Position numbers and translations under genes: made by a program. From Acidobacteriota bacterium (GTDB taxonomy: Bacteria; Acidobacteriota; Terriglobia; Bryobacterales; Bryobacteraceae): 49,072 bases of DNA. The DNA is taken from contig VFZY01000017.1 of the NCBI GenBank assembly GCA_016870915.1, forward strand, positions 1 through 49,072, in the 5' to 3' direction. This document shows positions 1-8,126 of the stretch, piece by piece (the first letter of the stretch is position 1; each line of letters begins with the position of its first letter). The notes under the pieces are model-generated. The model made no database searches and was not told where the DNA came from. It saw only the letters and a list, made by a program, of their open reading frames with translations.

Positions 1-127
1 TGCGGTTCACTTCGCGCAGCAGCAACGCGCCACCGTCGCTACTGATCGTCCCGCCGTCGAATCCCGCCTTCACCTGGCGCCGTCCCTGTTGGCCAAACTC
101 GAACTCTGATTGGCTACACTCTGTCAT
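1..127 (-). CDS. IS1380-family transposase, N-terminal fragment (cut by window edge)
   Basis: Reading leftwards from an ATG at 127-125, the frame is open to the window edge and gives 42 residues beginning MTECSQSEFEFGQQGRR and continuing with an F-D-G-G-x-(I/L)-S-S-D-G-G-x-L-L-L-R-E pattern. That pattern is the conserved start of IS1380-family DDE transposases, where a conserved Phe-Asp-Gly-Gly and a Ser-Asp-Gly-Gly-Ala-Leu-Leu-Leu-Arg run open the protein. Family assignment is from memory of this motif, not a search. The catalytic DDE residues lie outside the window, so activity cannot be judged. A GAGGAG Shine-Dalgarno-like stretch lies about 10-15 nt upstream of the ATG, inside an inverted repeat (131-140 with 190-199). 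Confidence 0.75.
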   Translation of the reverse strand, partial: MTECSQSEFEFGQQGRRQVKAGFDGGTISSDGGALLLREVNR

Positions 128-130
128 AGG

Positions 131-199
131 GGAAAGCCGCTCCTCTCTTCGCACAACTTTTACTAGAAAAATCAGTTATGCCAGAGAATGCGGCTTTCC
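131..199 (-). repeat. 10-bp inverted repeat in the IS leader
   Basis: GGAAAGCCGC at 131-140 is the exact reverse complement of GCGGCTTTCC at 190-199, with a further partial match outward (CCTCTC against ATTCTC). In the transposase mRNA the pair would form a long-range stem next to the GAGGAG ribosome-binding region and the start codon. It could therefore restrain transposase translation. That role is inference. Confidence 0.5.
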
Positions 200-260
200 G
201 CTACACTTCCCGTGAGAAAAACGGGCTAGGGGTGCTTCCGATAGTAAAATTGAAACTGCT

Positions 261-1631
261 TTGGCCACGACGTTAACGAACACCATCTTCAGGGAATACG
301 ATATCCGCGGGATCGCGGAGACGGAACTGACCAGCGAGGGCATCGAACTCCTGGGCCGCGCGATCGGTACCTACCTGGGCCGCCGCGCCGGACGGAAGAT
401 CAACCTGGCGCGGGATGCGCGGCTGAGCGGACCGCGGCTGAGAGACGCCCTGCTCAAGGGATTGGTCTCCACGGGCTGCCATGTGACCGATTTCGGGGTG
501 ATTCCCACTCCGCTGCTTTACTACTCCTGCTATCACCTTCATGCGGATGGCGGCGTGATGATCACCGGGTCGCACAATCCCAGCGAGTTCAACGGATTCA
601 AGACGGTGATGGGAAAGACCACCATCTTCGGCGAAGAGATCCAGGTGTTGCGGCGGATGATTGAAGCCGGAGACTTCGATGCGGGCGAAGGGTCGGCGGC
701 AACCGGTGAGATCATGGCCGACTACGTGGATGAGATCGCCGCCGGGTTCAACTGGCAGCGCCGGGTGAAGGTGGTGTTTGACGGCGGCAATGGCACGGCG
801 GGACCCACGATGCAGGCGCTGGCCGCGCGGATCAACTGCGAGCCGGTGGAGCTTTTCTATGAAATGGACGGCCGGTTCCCGAACCATCATCCGGATCCGA
901 CCGTGCCGGCCAATCTGAAGCACCTGATTGCCCGGGTGCGGGAGACGGGCGCGGAACTCGGCATCGCGTTTGATGGCGACACGGACCGGATCGGCGCCGT
1001 CGACGAGCAGGGCAATGTGGTGTGGGGCGACCAGTTGCTGCTGATCTACGCGCGAGAGATTCTGACGCGGAAGCCGGGGGCCAAGTTCATCGGTGAGGTG
1101 AAGTGCTCCCAGGTGCTGTACGACGAGATCGAACGGTTGGGCGGCACGGCCATCATGTACCGCACCGGCCACTCGCTGATCAAGGCCAAGATGAAGGAAG
1201 AGCATGCCGAACTGGCGGGTGAGATGTCGGGCCATATGTTCTTCGCCGACCGGTACAAAGGGTACGACGATGCCATCTACGCCGCCTGCCGCCTGATCGA
1301 GATTGTGGCCAACTCCGGCCGGCCCCTGAGTGCCCAGTTGGAAGGGCTGCCGAAGATGATTGTGACGCCCGAGATCCGCATCGACTGTCCGGATGAGGCG
1401 AAATTCCAGGTGGTGGACAAGGTGGTGGCGCATTTCAAGGCCACGCACAAAGTGGTGGACGTGGACGGCGTGCGTGTGATCTTCCCTCAGGGTTGGGGGC
1501 TGGTGCGTGCGTCGAATACGCAGCCGGTTCTGGTGTCGCGGTTTGAGGCGGCCAGCGAGGAGCTTCTGGAGGCCTACCAGGCGGAAGTGAACGCCGCCAT
1601 TGCCCAAGCCCGGCGCGCGGTGGGCGTTTAG
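261..1631 (+). CDS. manB: Phosphomannomutase / phosphoglucomutase
   Basis: A 456-residue cytosolic alpha-D-phosphohexomutase that interconverts hexose-6-phosphate and hexose-1-phosphate (mannose and/or glucose), supplying GDP-mannose or UDP-glucose for cell-surface polysaccharides. All four signature loops are visible: the catalytic phosphoserine loop TGSHNP (Ser104), the metal loop DGDTDR (238-243), the sugar-specificity loop GEMSGH (320-325), and the phosphate-binding loop RASNTQP near the C-terminus. Length and order match the AlgC/ManB type. The start is TTG at 261, chosen because NTIFREYDIRG at residues 7-17 is the usual N-terminus of the family and no ATG lies nearby. There is no clear Shine-Dalgarno sequence. 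The IS end lies about 30 bp upstream, so the native promoter may have been displaced. Whether it prefers mannose or glucose phosphate cannot be told from sequence. Confidence 0.93.
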   Translation: MATTLTNTIFREYDIRGIAETELTSEGIELLGRAIGTYLGRRAGRKINLARDARLSGPRLRDALLKGLVSTGCHVTDFGVIPTPLLYYSCYHLHADGGVMITGSHNPSEFNGFKTVMGKTTIFGEEIQVLRRMIEAGDFDAGEGSAATGEIMADYVDEIAAGFNWQRRVKVVFDGGNGTAGPTMQALAARINCEPVELFYEMDGRFPNHHPDPTVPANLKHLIARVRETGAELGIAFDGDTDRIGAVDEQGNVVWGDQLLLIYAREILTRKPGAKFIGEVKCSQVLYDEIERLGGTAIMYRTGHSLIKAKMKEEHAELAGEMSGHMFFADRYKGYDDAIYAACRLIEIVANSGRPLSAQLEGLPKMIVTPEIRIDCPDEAKFQVVDKVVAHFKATHKVVDVDGVRVIFPQGWGLVRASNTQPVLVSRFEAASEELLEAYQAEVNAAIAQARRAVGV

Positions 1632-1642
1632 CCGGAGGAAAG

Positions 1643-1675
1643 ATGACGATGCGGGCAGCGTGGACGCTGCGGTAA
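1643..1675 (+). other. Ten-codon mini-frame ahead of the GNAT gene
   Basis: ATG 1643 follows GGAGGA (1634-1639) at close spacing and reads MTMRAAWTLR before TAA at 1673-1675, two bases before the GNAT ATG at 1678. The strong ribosome site belongs to this short frame, whereas the GNAT ATG has none of its own. It may be a leader that couples translation into the GNAT gene, or a coincidence. Confidence 0.3.
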
Positions 1676-1677
1676 GC

Positions 1678-2358
1678 ATGCCGGCACTTCCGGAACCATT
1701 GCCCGACGCCACGCTGGCCCGGCGCGCGCGCCTGCCGCTGCGGCCGGATCCGGTGGTGCTTGAGGGCAGTCTGGTGACCCTGCGCCCCCTGCGCCTGCCG
1801 GATGACGTGGACCCGCTGTGGCGGATTTCGAACGGCCAGCCAGTTCGGATTGGTCCCTGGGAAACCGGTGCCTACGACGCGGACGAACTGGTGTGGCGCT
1901 GGATGGGTAGCGGGCCGTTTGCGGCGCCGGCGGAGATGGAGGCCTCGCTACGCGCCATCGACGCCGGGGCGAACCAGCTTGCGTTGTGCGTGCTGGAGCG
2001 GGGGTCGGGGGAACTGGCGGGCTTCGCGACGTTCATGGCGAACTCGCCGGGCGATCTCAAGATCGAGTTGGGCAACATCTGGTACTCACCCGCCGCGCAG
2101 CGCCACGGAGCCAACACAGAAGCCACATACCTGATGCTGCGGCACGCCTTTGGGCTGGGCTACCGGAGGGTGGAGTGGAAGTGTAACGCGCTGAATGAAA
2201 GGTCGCGGGCGGCGGCGCTGAAGATGGGATTCCGGTTCGAAGGGATCCAGGAGTCGCACTACATTGTGAAGGGGCGCAGCCGCGATACGGCCTGGTTCCG
2301 GATCCTGGACCGGGAATGGCCGGGGGTGGAAAAGGCCTTTCTCGCCCGGCTGAGCTGA
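1678..2358 (+). CDS. GNAT-family N-acetyltransferase (RimJ/RimL-like)
   Basis: A 226-residue acetyl-CoA-dependent acetyltransferase. After a proline/arginine-rich leader of ~30 residues, the domain begins with LEGSLVTLRPLR, as in COG1670 proteins. The acetyl-CoA-binding beta4-alpha3 region is seen as LGNIWYSPAAQRHGANTEAT, followed by the typical EWKCNALNERSRAAALKMGF helix near the end. The substrate is unknown. Relatives acetylate ribosomal protein N-termini, amino acids or antibiotics. The frame is open from 1600, overlapping the mutase gene, but ATG 1678 gives the family's usual N-terminus. A ten-codon ATG mini-frame with a strong GGAGGA site (1643-1675) ends 2 nt before this start and may couple translation. 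It lies 46 bp behind the mutase gene, probably co-transcribed. Confidence 0.85.
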   Translation: MPALPEPLPDATLARRARLPLRPDPVVLEGSLVTLRPLRLPDDVDPLWRISNGQPVRIGPWETGAYDADELVWRWMGSGPFAAPAEMEASLRAIDAGANQLALCVLERGSGELAGFATFMANSPGDLKIELGNIWYSPAAQRHGANTEATYLMLRHAFGLGYRRVEWKCNALNERSRAAALKMGFRFEGIQESHYIVKGRSRDTAWFRILDREWPGVEKAFLARLS

Positions 2359-2374
2359 AGCGGAACCCTTACTC

Positions 2375-3691
2375 TCAGCCAAGCTTGTACGGTGGGCGGT
2401 AGGCGTAGTGCAGCAGCCGGTTGGCCGCGGCGTTGTTGGAGAACTTTTCCGCTTTTGAGTCCCACTCCAGATAGCTGCGAGTCTTATGGGCGATGTTGCC
2501 GATCAGAGTGGCCGAGGTGGAGAGGTGCCCAGTCAGAATGTCGCAATTACATTGCGCGCGGCTCTTGATGCAATCGAGGAAGTTCCTGGCGTGGAACGCC
2601 GTATCGGCGCTGCCCTTGGCGGAGCGCGGTTCGATTTGTGCTTTGCGCGACGGGTTGTAGGCGCGCTCCGCAGTGCGGTCCAGCGGTGTTCGCGCGGGCA
2701 GTTCCAGGGCGGGGTTGCGTTCCGGCACCACCTCCCAGCGGCTGCCGTGAAGGTATAGCGTCCCCTTCGTCCCGCGCAGCACCATGTCGGCGCCCTGCGC
2801 GTTGCCCGGCGCGGCATTGGCGTTGGACTGCGTGAAGATCACCATCACGCCGTCGAAGTCCCAGATCACCTCCAGCGTGTCGGGGATCTCCCGCTTGTCC
2901 TTCATCGCAAACTTGCCGCCCATCGCCACCACCGAACGCGGGGCATCCTTGCCAAGGCACCAGCGCAGCATGTCCATGTAATGGACCCCGAAGTTCGTCA
3001 ACTGGCCCCCTGAATAGCTGTAGAACCAGCGGAACGTGTAATACATGCGGGCTTTGTCGAAGGGCACCTTCGGCGCGGGGCCCAGCCAGCGGTCCCACTC
3101 TTCTTCGTTGGCCGGAGTGCCGGCTTCGGTACCCAGTCCCACGGGCCATTCGTTGCTGACATGCCAGCCCTGAGCCACGGTCACCTGTCCGATTCCGCCC
3201 TCACGCACCATCTGCACGGCTTCCTGAAGGAACTTGCCGCTGCGGCGATGAATGCCCACCTGGGTCACGCGTTTTGTCTTTTCGGCCACCTCAACCATAC
3301 GGCGGCCTTCCACCACGGTGAGGCTGAGGGGCTTTTCGACATAGACATCCTTGCCCGCATGGCACGCGTCAATGAACATCAAAGCGTGCCAATGGTCGGG
3401 GGTGGAGATGGCGACCGCGTCGATGTCCTTCTGGTCGAGCAGGCGGCGGTAATCGTTGAACTTGGCGGGTGTCCCGCGGGACTTGCGCACAGCGTGATCC
3501 ATGTAGCTGTCGCGCAGATCGCACACAGCCACGGTCTGCTGGTCGCCATGCTCGAGAAAGGCGTCGTGCACCTGATCGCCGCGGTTGCCCACGCCGATGT
3601 AGCCCATCCGGACGCGGTCATTGGCGCCCAGGATCTGGGAATAGCTGAGTGCCGAAAACGAAGCTGTGCGAGTGAAGTCCCTACGATTCAT
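2375..3691 (-). CDS. Gfo/Idh/MocA-family NAD(P)-dependent oxidoreductase, exported type
   Basis: A 438-residue oxidoreductase. The N-terminus MNRRDFTRTASFSALS is a Tat-like leader of the form common in Acidobacteriota and Planctomycetes. Next comes the Rossmann fold with GVGNRG (33-38), then STPDHWHA (96-103), then EKPLS (119-123) holding the family's catalytic Lys, and a C-terminal alpha/beta domain containing VHYMDMLRW. Members oxidise or isomerise sugars and sugar derivatives with tightly bound NAD(P). The substrate is not identifiable here. The frame stays open for 73 more codons upstream, but that part overlaps the divergent gene. ATG 3691 starts the Tat motif and has GAGGAAA upstream, so it was chosen. 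It is divergent from the glycerophosphodiesterase gene, and its stop faces the GNAT stop across 16 bp. Confidence 0.9.
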   Translation of the reverse strand: MNRRDFTRTASFSALSYSQILGANDRVRMGYIGVGNRGDQVHDAFLEHGDQQTVAVCDLRDSYMDHAVRKSRGTPAKFNDYRRLLDQKDIDAVAISTPDHWHALMFIDACHAGKDVYVEKPLSLTVVEGRRMVEVAEKTKRVTQVGIHRRSGKFLQEAVQMVREGGIGQVTVAQGWHVSNEWPVGLGTEAGTPANEEEWDRWLGPAPKVPFDKARMYYTFRWFYSYSGGQLTNFGVHYMDMLRWCLGKDAPRSVVAMGGKFAMKDKREIPDTLEVIWDFDGVMVIFTQSNANAAPGNAQGADMVLRGTKGTLYLHGSRWEVVPERNPALELPARTPLDRTAERAYNPSRKAQIEPRSAKGSADTAFHARNFLDCIKSRAQCNCDILTGHLSTSATLIGNIAHKTRSYLEWDSKAEKFSNNAAANRLLHYAYRPPYKLG

Positions 3692-3716
3692 GTTGTGCCG
3701 CCCGGTTTCCTCACTA

Positions 3717-3722
3717 TATCCT
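3717..3722 (+). promoter_or_regulatory. -10-like TATCCT at -12 to -7 of the glycerophosphodiesterase ATG
   Basis: TATCCT (TANNNT) ends 6 nt before ATG 3729. The start codon would then be the transcription start, giving a leaderless mRNA. No Shine-Dalgarno sequence precedes this ATG. No clear -35 was found. Confidence 0.4.
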
Positions 3723-3728
3723 GTCCTC

Positions 3729-4568
3729 ATGACGATCCAGCCGGTCGTAGGAGTTCTCCTCATGTCTGCAGCCCTTGATGCACGCATCCTGGTGCATGGC
3801 CACCGTGGCGCCCGCGCCGTGCTTCCTGAGAACACCATGCCTGCGTTCGAGTACGCCATTCGCATCGGCGCCGATGTGTTGGAGCTGGATCTGGCCGTCA
3901 CCCGGGACAATGTGGTTGTGGTCTCCCACGACGAGACGATGAACCCGGCCTACTGCGCGGGCCCGCCGGGGGCAACGAACGTGATCCGGGAGATGACCTT
4001 CGCCGAACTGCAGCGATGGGATTGCGGGGCGAAGCAGAATCCGCGCTACCCCAAGCAGAAGCCCATTCCAGGGACGCGTGTGCCCACTCTCGATCAGGTG
4101 CTGGCCCTGGCGCCGCGGGGCAGCTTCGAGTTCAACATCGAAACCAAGATCACCGTCGAAAACCCGCAATACACGCCGCCGCCGGAGGAGTTCGCACGGT
4201 TGGTTCTCGACGTGATCCGCCGCCACAAGCTGGAAGCGCGGGTCATGGTGCAATCGTTCGACTTCCGCACCCTGCACGCCATGAAAAAGATGGCGCCGGA
4301 GATCCGGCTGTCGGCGTTGGATGAGACGGGCGGGCGCGATTTCGTGGCCGTGGCGCGGGAGGCGGGCGCGGGGATCGTGTCACCGATGCATACCTTCGTG
4401 ACACCGGCCCTGGTGGAGCAGGCGCACAAAGCGGGCTTGCAGGTGGTGCCGTGGACCGCCAACACGCCGGAGCAGTGGGATGCCCTGATCGCGGCGAAGG
4501 TGGATGCCATCATCAGCGATGACCCGGAGGCGCTCATCGGGCATCTGAAGAAGCGGGGCCTTCGTTGA
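3729..4568 (+). CDS. Glycerophosphodiester phosphodiesterase (GDPD family)
   Basis: A 279-residue phosphodiesterase that hydrolyses glycerophosphodiesters to glycerol-3-phosphate and an alcohol. A hydrophobic N-terminus (residues ~4-17) suggests export. The catalytic motifs are clear: HGHRGARAVLPENT (23-36), ELDLAVTRD (52-60, metal-binding Glu and Asp) and SHDET (66-70, second catalytic His), with FNIETK in mid-protein and the terminal VDAIISDDPE. The frame is open further upstream, but ATG 3729 begins the signal peptide and carries a -10-like hexamer at leaderless spacing. Its stop overlaps the next gene's TTG start (TTGA), so the two are translationally coupled. Confidence 0.92.
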   Translation: MTIQPVVGVLLMSAALDARILVHGHRGARAVLPENTMPAFEYAIRIGADVLELDLAVTRDNVVVVSHDETMNPAYCAGPPGATNVIREMTFAELQRWDCGAKQNPRYPKQKPIPGTRVPTLDQVLALAPRGSFEFNIETKITVENPQYTPPPEEFARLVLDVIRRHKLEARVMVQSFDFRTLHAMKKMAPEIRLSALDETGGRDFVAVAREAGAGIVSPMHTFVTPALVEQAHKAGLQVVPWTANTPEQWDALIAAKVDAIISDDPEALIGHLKKRGLR

Positions 4569-5611
4569 TCGCCCGGCGCCGGTTTCTGGCCGCCGCGCCG
4601 CTGATCATTACGTCTGGCAAGGCCCAGGCGCCGCTGCCGCGCATGGGCTCCGGCGAACACACCTACGAAGTGACGCACGACTGGGCCCGTCTGCCGGACC
4701 AGCTTCGGTTCGGCAATACCCACGCCATCGTCACGGATTCCCAGGGGCGCCTCATCGTTGCCCACACCGTGCACAAATCCAGCCAAAGCGGCGACGCCAT
4801 CGCCATCTTCGACGCCGGCGGAAGATTCATCAAGTCCTGGGGCAGCGACCTGCGCGGTGGCGCGCACGGGATGCTCATCCGCAAGGAAGGCAGCGAAGAG
4901 TTTCTCTATCACTGCGACAACGTGAAGGGGTTCGTGCGCAAGACCACGCTCGATGGCGAGACCGTGTGGGTGATCCATGCGCCGATGATGTCGGGCTTGT
5001 ATTCCAAGGCCAGCGAGTACCGGCCGTCGAACCTGGATATCGCGCCGAATGGCGATATCTACGTGGCCGACGGCTATGGCAAGTTCTATATCCATCAGTT
5101 CGATTCGAAGACGAACTACATTCGGTCTTTCGGCGGGTCCAGGGAGTTGATGAATCGCAATCCGGCCGTCGAAACGCCCCTGGGCACGACGATCTGGCCG
5201 CATGCCATCAACATCGATACCCGGAGCGGGCGTCCGCTTCTGGCCGTGGGAGAGCGCGGGGCAAACAGCCGCATCCAGTACTTCACGCTGGACGGGCAGC
5301 CGCTGCACGCCGTGAAGGACGGTGTCCGCTGGCCCAGCGTCTTCGACTTTCGGGGCGGCCTGATGCTGATGCCCGACCTGAAAGCCGTGGTCACGCTGTT
5401 CGACAGCGCCAATCGTCCGGTGGTGCAGTTGGGAGACGGACGGCAGCCAGACGGCAAGACCTACGAAGGGATTCGCGACAAGGACCGCGATGCGTTCACG
5501 GCCGGCCGCTTTGTGGCCCCGCACGGGGCCTGCTTTGATCAGGCCGGCAACATCTTCGTCACCGAGTGGGTGGAGGTGGGCCGGGTCAGCAAGTTGAGAA
5601 AGGTGAGTTGA
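4565..5611 (+). CDS. Exported NHL-type beta-propeller protein
   Basis: A 348-residue protein. The leader MIARRRFLAAAPLIITSGKA has a twin-arginine look and predicts export. The rest is a beta-propeller with repeated blade motifs, for example NTHAIVTDSQGRLIVAH, SNLDIAPNGDIYVADGYG and HGACFDQAGNIFVTEW. These resemble NHL or 6-bladed propellers, including non-catalytic relatives of peptidyl-glycine lyases. No catalytic residues can be assigned. The start is TTG 4565, overlapping the upstream TGA by three bases, with GAAGAAGCGGGG upstream as a possible ribosome site. The cupin gene follows 5 bp behind, so the diesterase, propeller and cupin form one operon. The substrate is unknown. Confidence 0.82.
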   Translation: MIARRRFLAAAPLIITSGKAQAPLPRMGSGEHTYEVTHDWARLPDQLRFGNTHAIVTDSQGRLIVAHTVHKSSQSGDAIAIFDAGGRFIKSWGSDLRGGAHGMLIRKEGSEEFLYHCDNVKGFVRKTTLDGETVWVIHAPMMSGLYSKASEYRPSNLDIAPNGDIYVADGYGKFYIHQFDSKTNYIRSFGGSRELMNRNPAVETPLGTTIWPHAINIDTRSGRPLLAVGERGANSRIQYFTLDGQPLHAVKDGVRWPSVFDFRGGLMLMPDLKAVVTLFDSANRPVVQLGDGRQPDGKTYEGIRDKDRDAFTAGRFVAPHGACFDQAGNIFVTEWVEVGRVSKLRKVS

Positions 5612-5616
5612 ACGCG

Positions 5617-5964
5617 ATGCTTCATTCCTGGAACAGCATTCCCTGGGAGCAGATGAATCCCGATATCGAGCGCCAGGTGATTCATACCGGCCAGATGACG
5701 CTTTCGCATCTGAGGATCAAGGCCGGGGGCGTGGTGCCGCGCCATCATCATCCCAATGAGCAGTGCACGCTGATGGTCAGCGGGCGGCTCAGGTTCGTTT
5801 TCGACGATCGAACCGTGGAATGTGGTCCTGGTGAGGTGGTGGAAATTCCTCCGCATGCGCCGCACCGCGTCGAGGCGCTGGAAGACACCGAGGTGTTCGA
5901 TCTGTTCACGCCGCCCCGCGAGGATTGGAAATCGGGCAACGACGCTTACCTGCGGCAGAAATAA
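5617..5964 (+). CDS. Small cupin-domain protein
   Basis: A single-domain cupin of 115 residues. Motif 1 is seen as GG..PRHHHPNEQ...V.SG (37-56), with three His and a Glu as metal ligands. Motif 2 is GPGEVVEIPPHAPH (70-83), with the last ligand His. Such small cupins are dioxygenases, isomerases or sugar/auxin-type binding proteins, and the sequence does not say which. There is no signal peptide, so it is cytosolic. ATG 5617 was chosen over an in-frame start at 5566 because it lies behind AAGGTGAG and does not overlap the propeller gene. It is the last gene of its operon, followed by two strong hairpins. Confidence 0.85.
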   Translation: MLHSWNSIPWEQMNPDIERQVIHTGQMTLSHLRIKAGGVVPRHHHPNEQCTLMVSGRLRFVFDDRTVECGPGEVVEIPPHAPHRVEALEDTEVFDLFTPPREDWKSGNDAYLRQK

Positions 5965-5968
5965 CAAG

Positions 5969-6064
5969 GGCCGCGAGCCGGACCTCGCCTTTTGGGGCAG
6001 GGGGCCAGGCTCGCGGCCGGAAGCCGGGCGCCGGTCAACTCCTCCGCTGAGGACCGGCGCCCGG
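5969..6064. terminator. Two consecutive strong hairpins between convergent genes
   Basis: Hairpin 1 pairs GGCCGCGAGCC (5969-5979) with GGCTCGCGGCC (6008-6018). Hairpin 2 pairs CCGGGCGCCGGTC (6024-6036) with GACCGGCGCCCGG (6052-6064), 13 bp perfect with a 15-nt loop. Both sit between the cupin stop and the metalloprotease stop. Neither has a long T-run, so they may act as bidirectional attenuating or 3'-protecting structures rather than classic intrinsic terminators. Confidence 0.6.
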
Positions 6065-6072
6065 TAAAGCCG

Positions 6073-8112
6073 TCACTGCCTTCTGGTAACGGTCAACGAA
6101 CGCCAGCCGGTGTTTCCGGCCGCGTCCTTCGCCCTGATCGTGATCGTGTTAATGCCCACGTTCAAGGGGATCGTGGCACTCCAGCTTGTTGTGCCGGCGG
6201 CGGTGCCTGATCGCCCGCCTGTCAGTTGCCACGTAACTTCGGTGACGCCGATGTTGTCGGCGGCTGTGCCGCGCACCTGAACGGAGGCGGCGGTTGTCGA
6301 AACCGAGCCCACGGGGGCGAGGATGCTGAGGGCCGGGGCCACCGTGTCGCCGCCGCGGTTCAGCGTGACGCTCAGCGAGCGCGACGCTGTCATGCCATCT
6401 CCGCTGGTCACGCTGACGGTGATTTCATTCACGCCTGCCTGCAGATTCAGGTTCGCGATGCGGAACGATTGGGTGCCAACCCCCGTGCCTTGGCCACCGC
6501 GGCTATTGACCCACGATACCCGGGCGATTCCGGTGCTGTGGACGGCCGTACCGGTGATGGTGATTGTGCTGGAGGTGGTGCCGAAGCTGGTGGATGAGGG
6601 GCTGGTGATGGTGACCACGGGAGGTGTCTTCTGTGTTGGGGAAGAGCCTGTCCGGATAAACGTGACCAGCTTTTCAGCCCGCGCCCCCTGGCTATCGGTG
6701 GCTGCGATCGTGAAGACATTCGACCCTTCCCGCAGCGGTACCGAGGTGATGACCCAGTCCCGTGTGGAGGAGGAGACCGTGGCGGCGCCCGTACCGCCTC
6801 GGTCGCTACTCCATTGCACGCGGACCGGGTTTGTGCCGCCGGCCGTTGTTCCCACCAGCGTAGCCGTGGCGCCCTGTGTGGTGACGGGACTGGAGGCTGG
6901 TGTCCGCACTGTGATGGTCAGGCTGGTGGGAGCCGTGCCGGTTGAAGCGTAGAGTTGCTGAATCGATGCGATATCGTCGGCATGCAGCTCAGAAGCCATT
7001 CGGTAGTAGGGGTACATCACAGCCGACGTGTGGTTGGAGTGGCCCAGGCCCAGCGAGTGACCGACTTCATGAAGTGCGACGCTGAACAGATCGAAGTTCG
7101 CGCCGATGCGCCAGGTCTCGGCGTCGTCAAGGTGCAGGTCACCCGCGATCGGTTCCGGATTGGGCAGGCTGGGATAGAACGCGTGGGCCAGCACGCCCGC
7201 CGGACCGTCAAAATTGCTGCCATCGCCGTGGTTGCCGGTGGCAAAGCGAATGGCGATGGTCCTGGTGGCGCTGGCCGACGCGGCCTGCCGGTAGCTTACT
7301 TTGACATGTTTACTCCACTCGGAAAGACCGCGCAGAATTTCCGAGCGTTGCTGGGCCTCGGGTAACTTCGCTGTCGCGTTGACAAAAAAGTAGCCCAGGT
7401 CCGCGGAACCGCGGCCGGGCGCCCATCCGGCGCCCACCGGTGCGGCCAGTTCGGCGACGCGCCCATGCTCGGTGACGGCGCCGGAACAGGCATGGACACG
7501 CTCACCTTGAATCAGTTCGGGCGACGCGGGCAGAAGATACTCCACCTCGTCCCAATGGGCCAGGTCGAGGAGTTTGGCAACGGGGCCAAGGACAAGCAGG
7601 TGGCTGGGCTCAAGGTCGGGGTGGTCCTGAATCACAAGACCCAGATCCTGCACCAGGACCCGGGCTTGGGTGGCGGTGACGTCGTCGTGAAAGATGGCCA
7701 GGAAGGCCCCGTCTTCTTCGGCGGCTGCCAGCCGGGCGGTGGCGGCCAGATCCGGCTCTACCGGCAGCAGGTCCGGGCTGATCTTGTCGCGGGATTCGAT
7801 GGGCTCAGCGTGGCGCAGGCGCAGGGAAGCCAGGTCCGCATCCTCGGGAACGGCCGCGGTGAAGCCATTGTCAGGCACATAGCGGAGGAGCTTGACGCCC
7901 AGGCGCTCCAGTTCGGCGCGATCTTCCGGCGTGGGAGCGTTTTCGAACTGAATCAGGAGGTGTTTCGCGCCTGGGGCATGGCGCTTGGGCGGTACGCTCT
8001 GGTTCCCGGATTGCCTGGGAGATTGGGCATCGAGGGTCCGGGTGCGCAGGTGAAGGGCGGGTTGTCCGGCAGCAAAGCCTGCCAGGGCCACCCATACGAA
8101 GAGCAATCGCAT
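6073..8112 (-). CDS. Secreted matrixin-like zinc metalloprotease with Ig-like repeats
   Basis: A 679-residue exported protein. Residues 1-17 form a signal peptide. A ~200-residue N-terminal region of unknown role, perhaps a propeptide, follows. The metalloprotease domain contains HEVGHSLGLGH (348-358), the metzincin HExxHxxGxxH zinc site, and SAVMYPYY (Met366) as Met-turn. Both are diagnostic of matrixin/M10-like peptidases. From ~390 to the end there are three similar ~90-residue Ig-like/PKD-like repeats, each ending with a ...GVN.IT....D..G..... type strand, probably for substrate or surface binding. ATG 8112 has AGGAGA 8 nt upstream. It is divergent from the NHL protein gene, and the assigned start codons are only 14 bp apart. 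Confidence 0.9.
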   Translation of the reverse strand: MRLLFVWVALAGFAAGQPALHLRTRTLDAQSPRQSGNQSVPPKRHAPGAKHLLIQFENAPTPEDRAELERLGVKLLRYVPDNGFTAAVPEDADLASLRLRHAEPIESRDKISPDLLPVEPDLAATARLAAAEEDGAFLAIFHDDVTATQARVLVQDLGLVIQDHPDLEPSHLLVLGPVAKLLDLAHWDEVEYLLPASPELIQGERVHACSGAVTEHGRVAELAAPVGAGWAPGRGSADLGYFFVNATAKLPEAQQRSEILRGLSEWSKHVKVSYRQAASASATRTIAIRFATGNHGDGSNFDGPAGVLAHAFYPSLPNPEPIAGDLHLDDAETWRIGANFDLFSVALHEVGHSLGLGHSNHTSAVMYPYYRMASELHADDIASIQQLYASTGTAPTSLTITVRTPASSPVTTQGATATLVGTTAGGTNPVRVQWSSDRGGTGAATVSSSTRDWVITSVPLREGSNVFTIAATDSQGARAEKLVTFIRTGSSPTQKTPPVVTITSPSSTSFGTTSSTITITGTAVHSTGIARVSWVNSRGGQGTGVGTQSFRIANLNLQAGVNEITVSVTSGDGMTASRSLSVTLNRGGDTVAPALSILAPVGSVSTTAASVQVRGTAADNIGVTEVTWQLTGGRSGTAAGTTSWSATIPLNVGINTITIRAKDAAGNTGWRSLTVTRRQ

Positions 8113-8126
8113 GGGAAGTGTCTCCT

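Larger units (their letters stand above)
1..230 (-). mobile_element. End of an IS1380-family insertion sequence (partial)
   Basis: The transposase fragment at 1-127 reads out of the window to the left, so this is the 5' end of the element. A plausible terminal inverted repeat is 210-230, which reads inward on the minus strand as CCTAGCCCGTTTTTCTCACG. The exact boundary and target duplication cannot be fixed because the other end is not in the window. The element would end about 30 bp before the TTG start of the phosphomannomutase gene. Confidence 0.55.
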
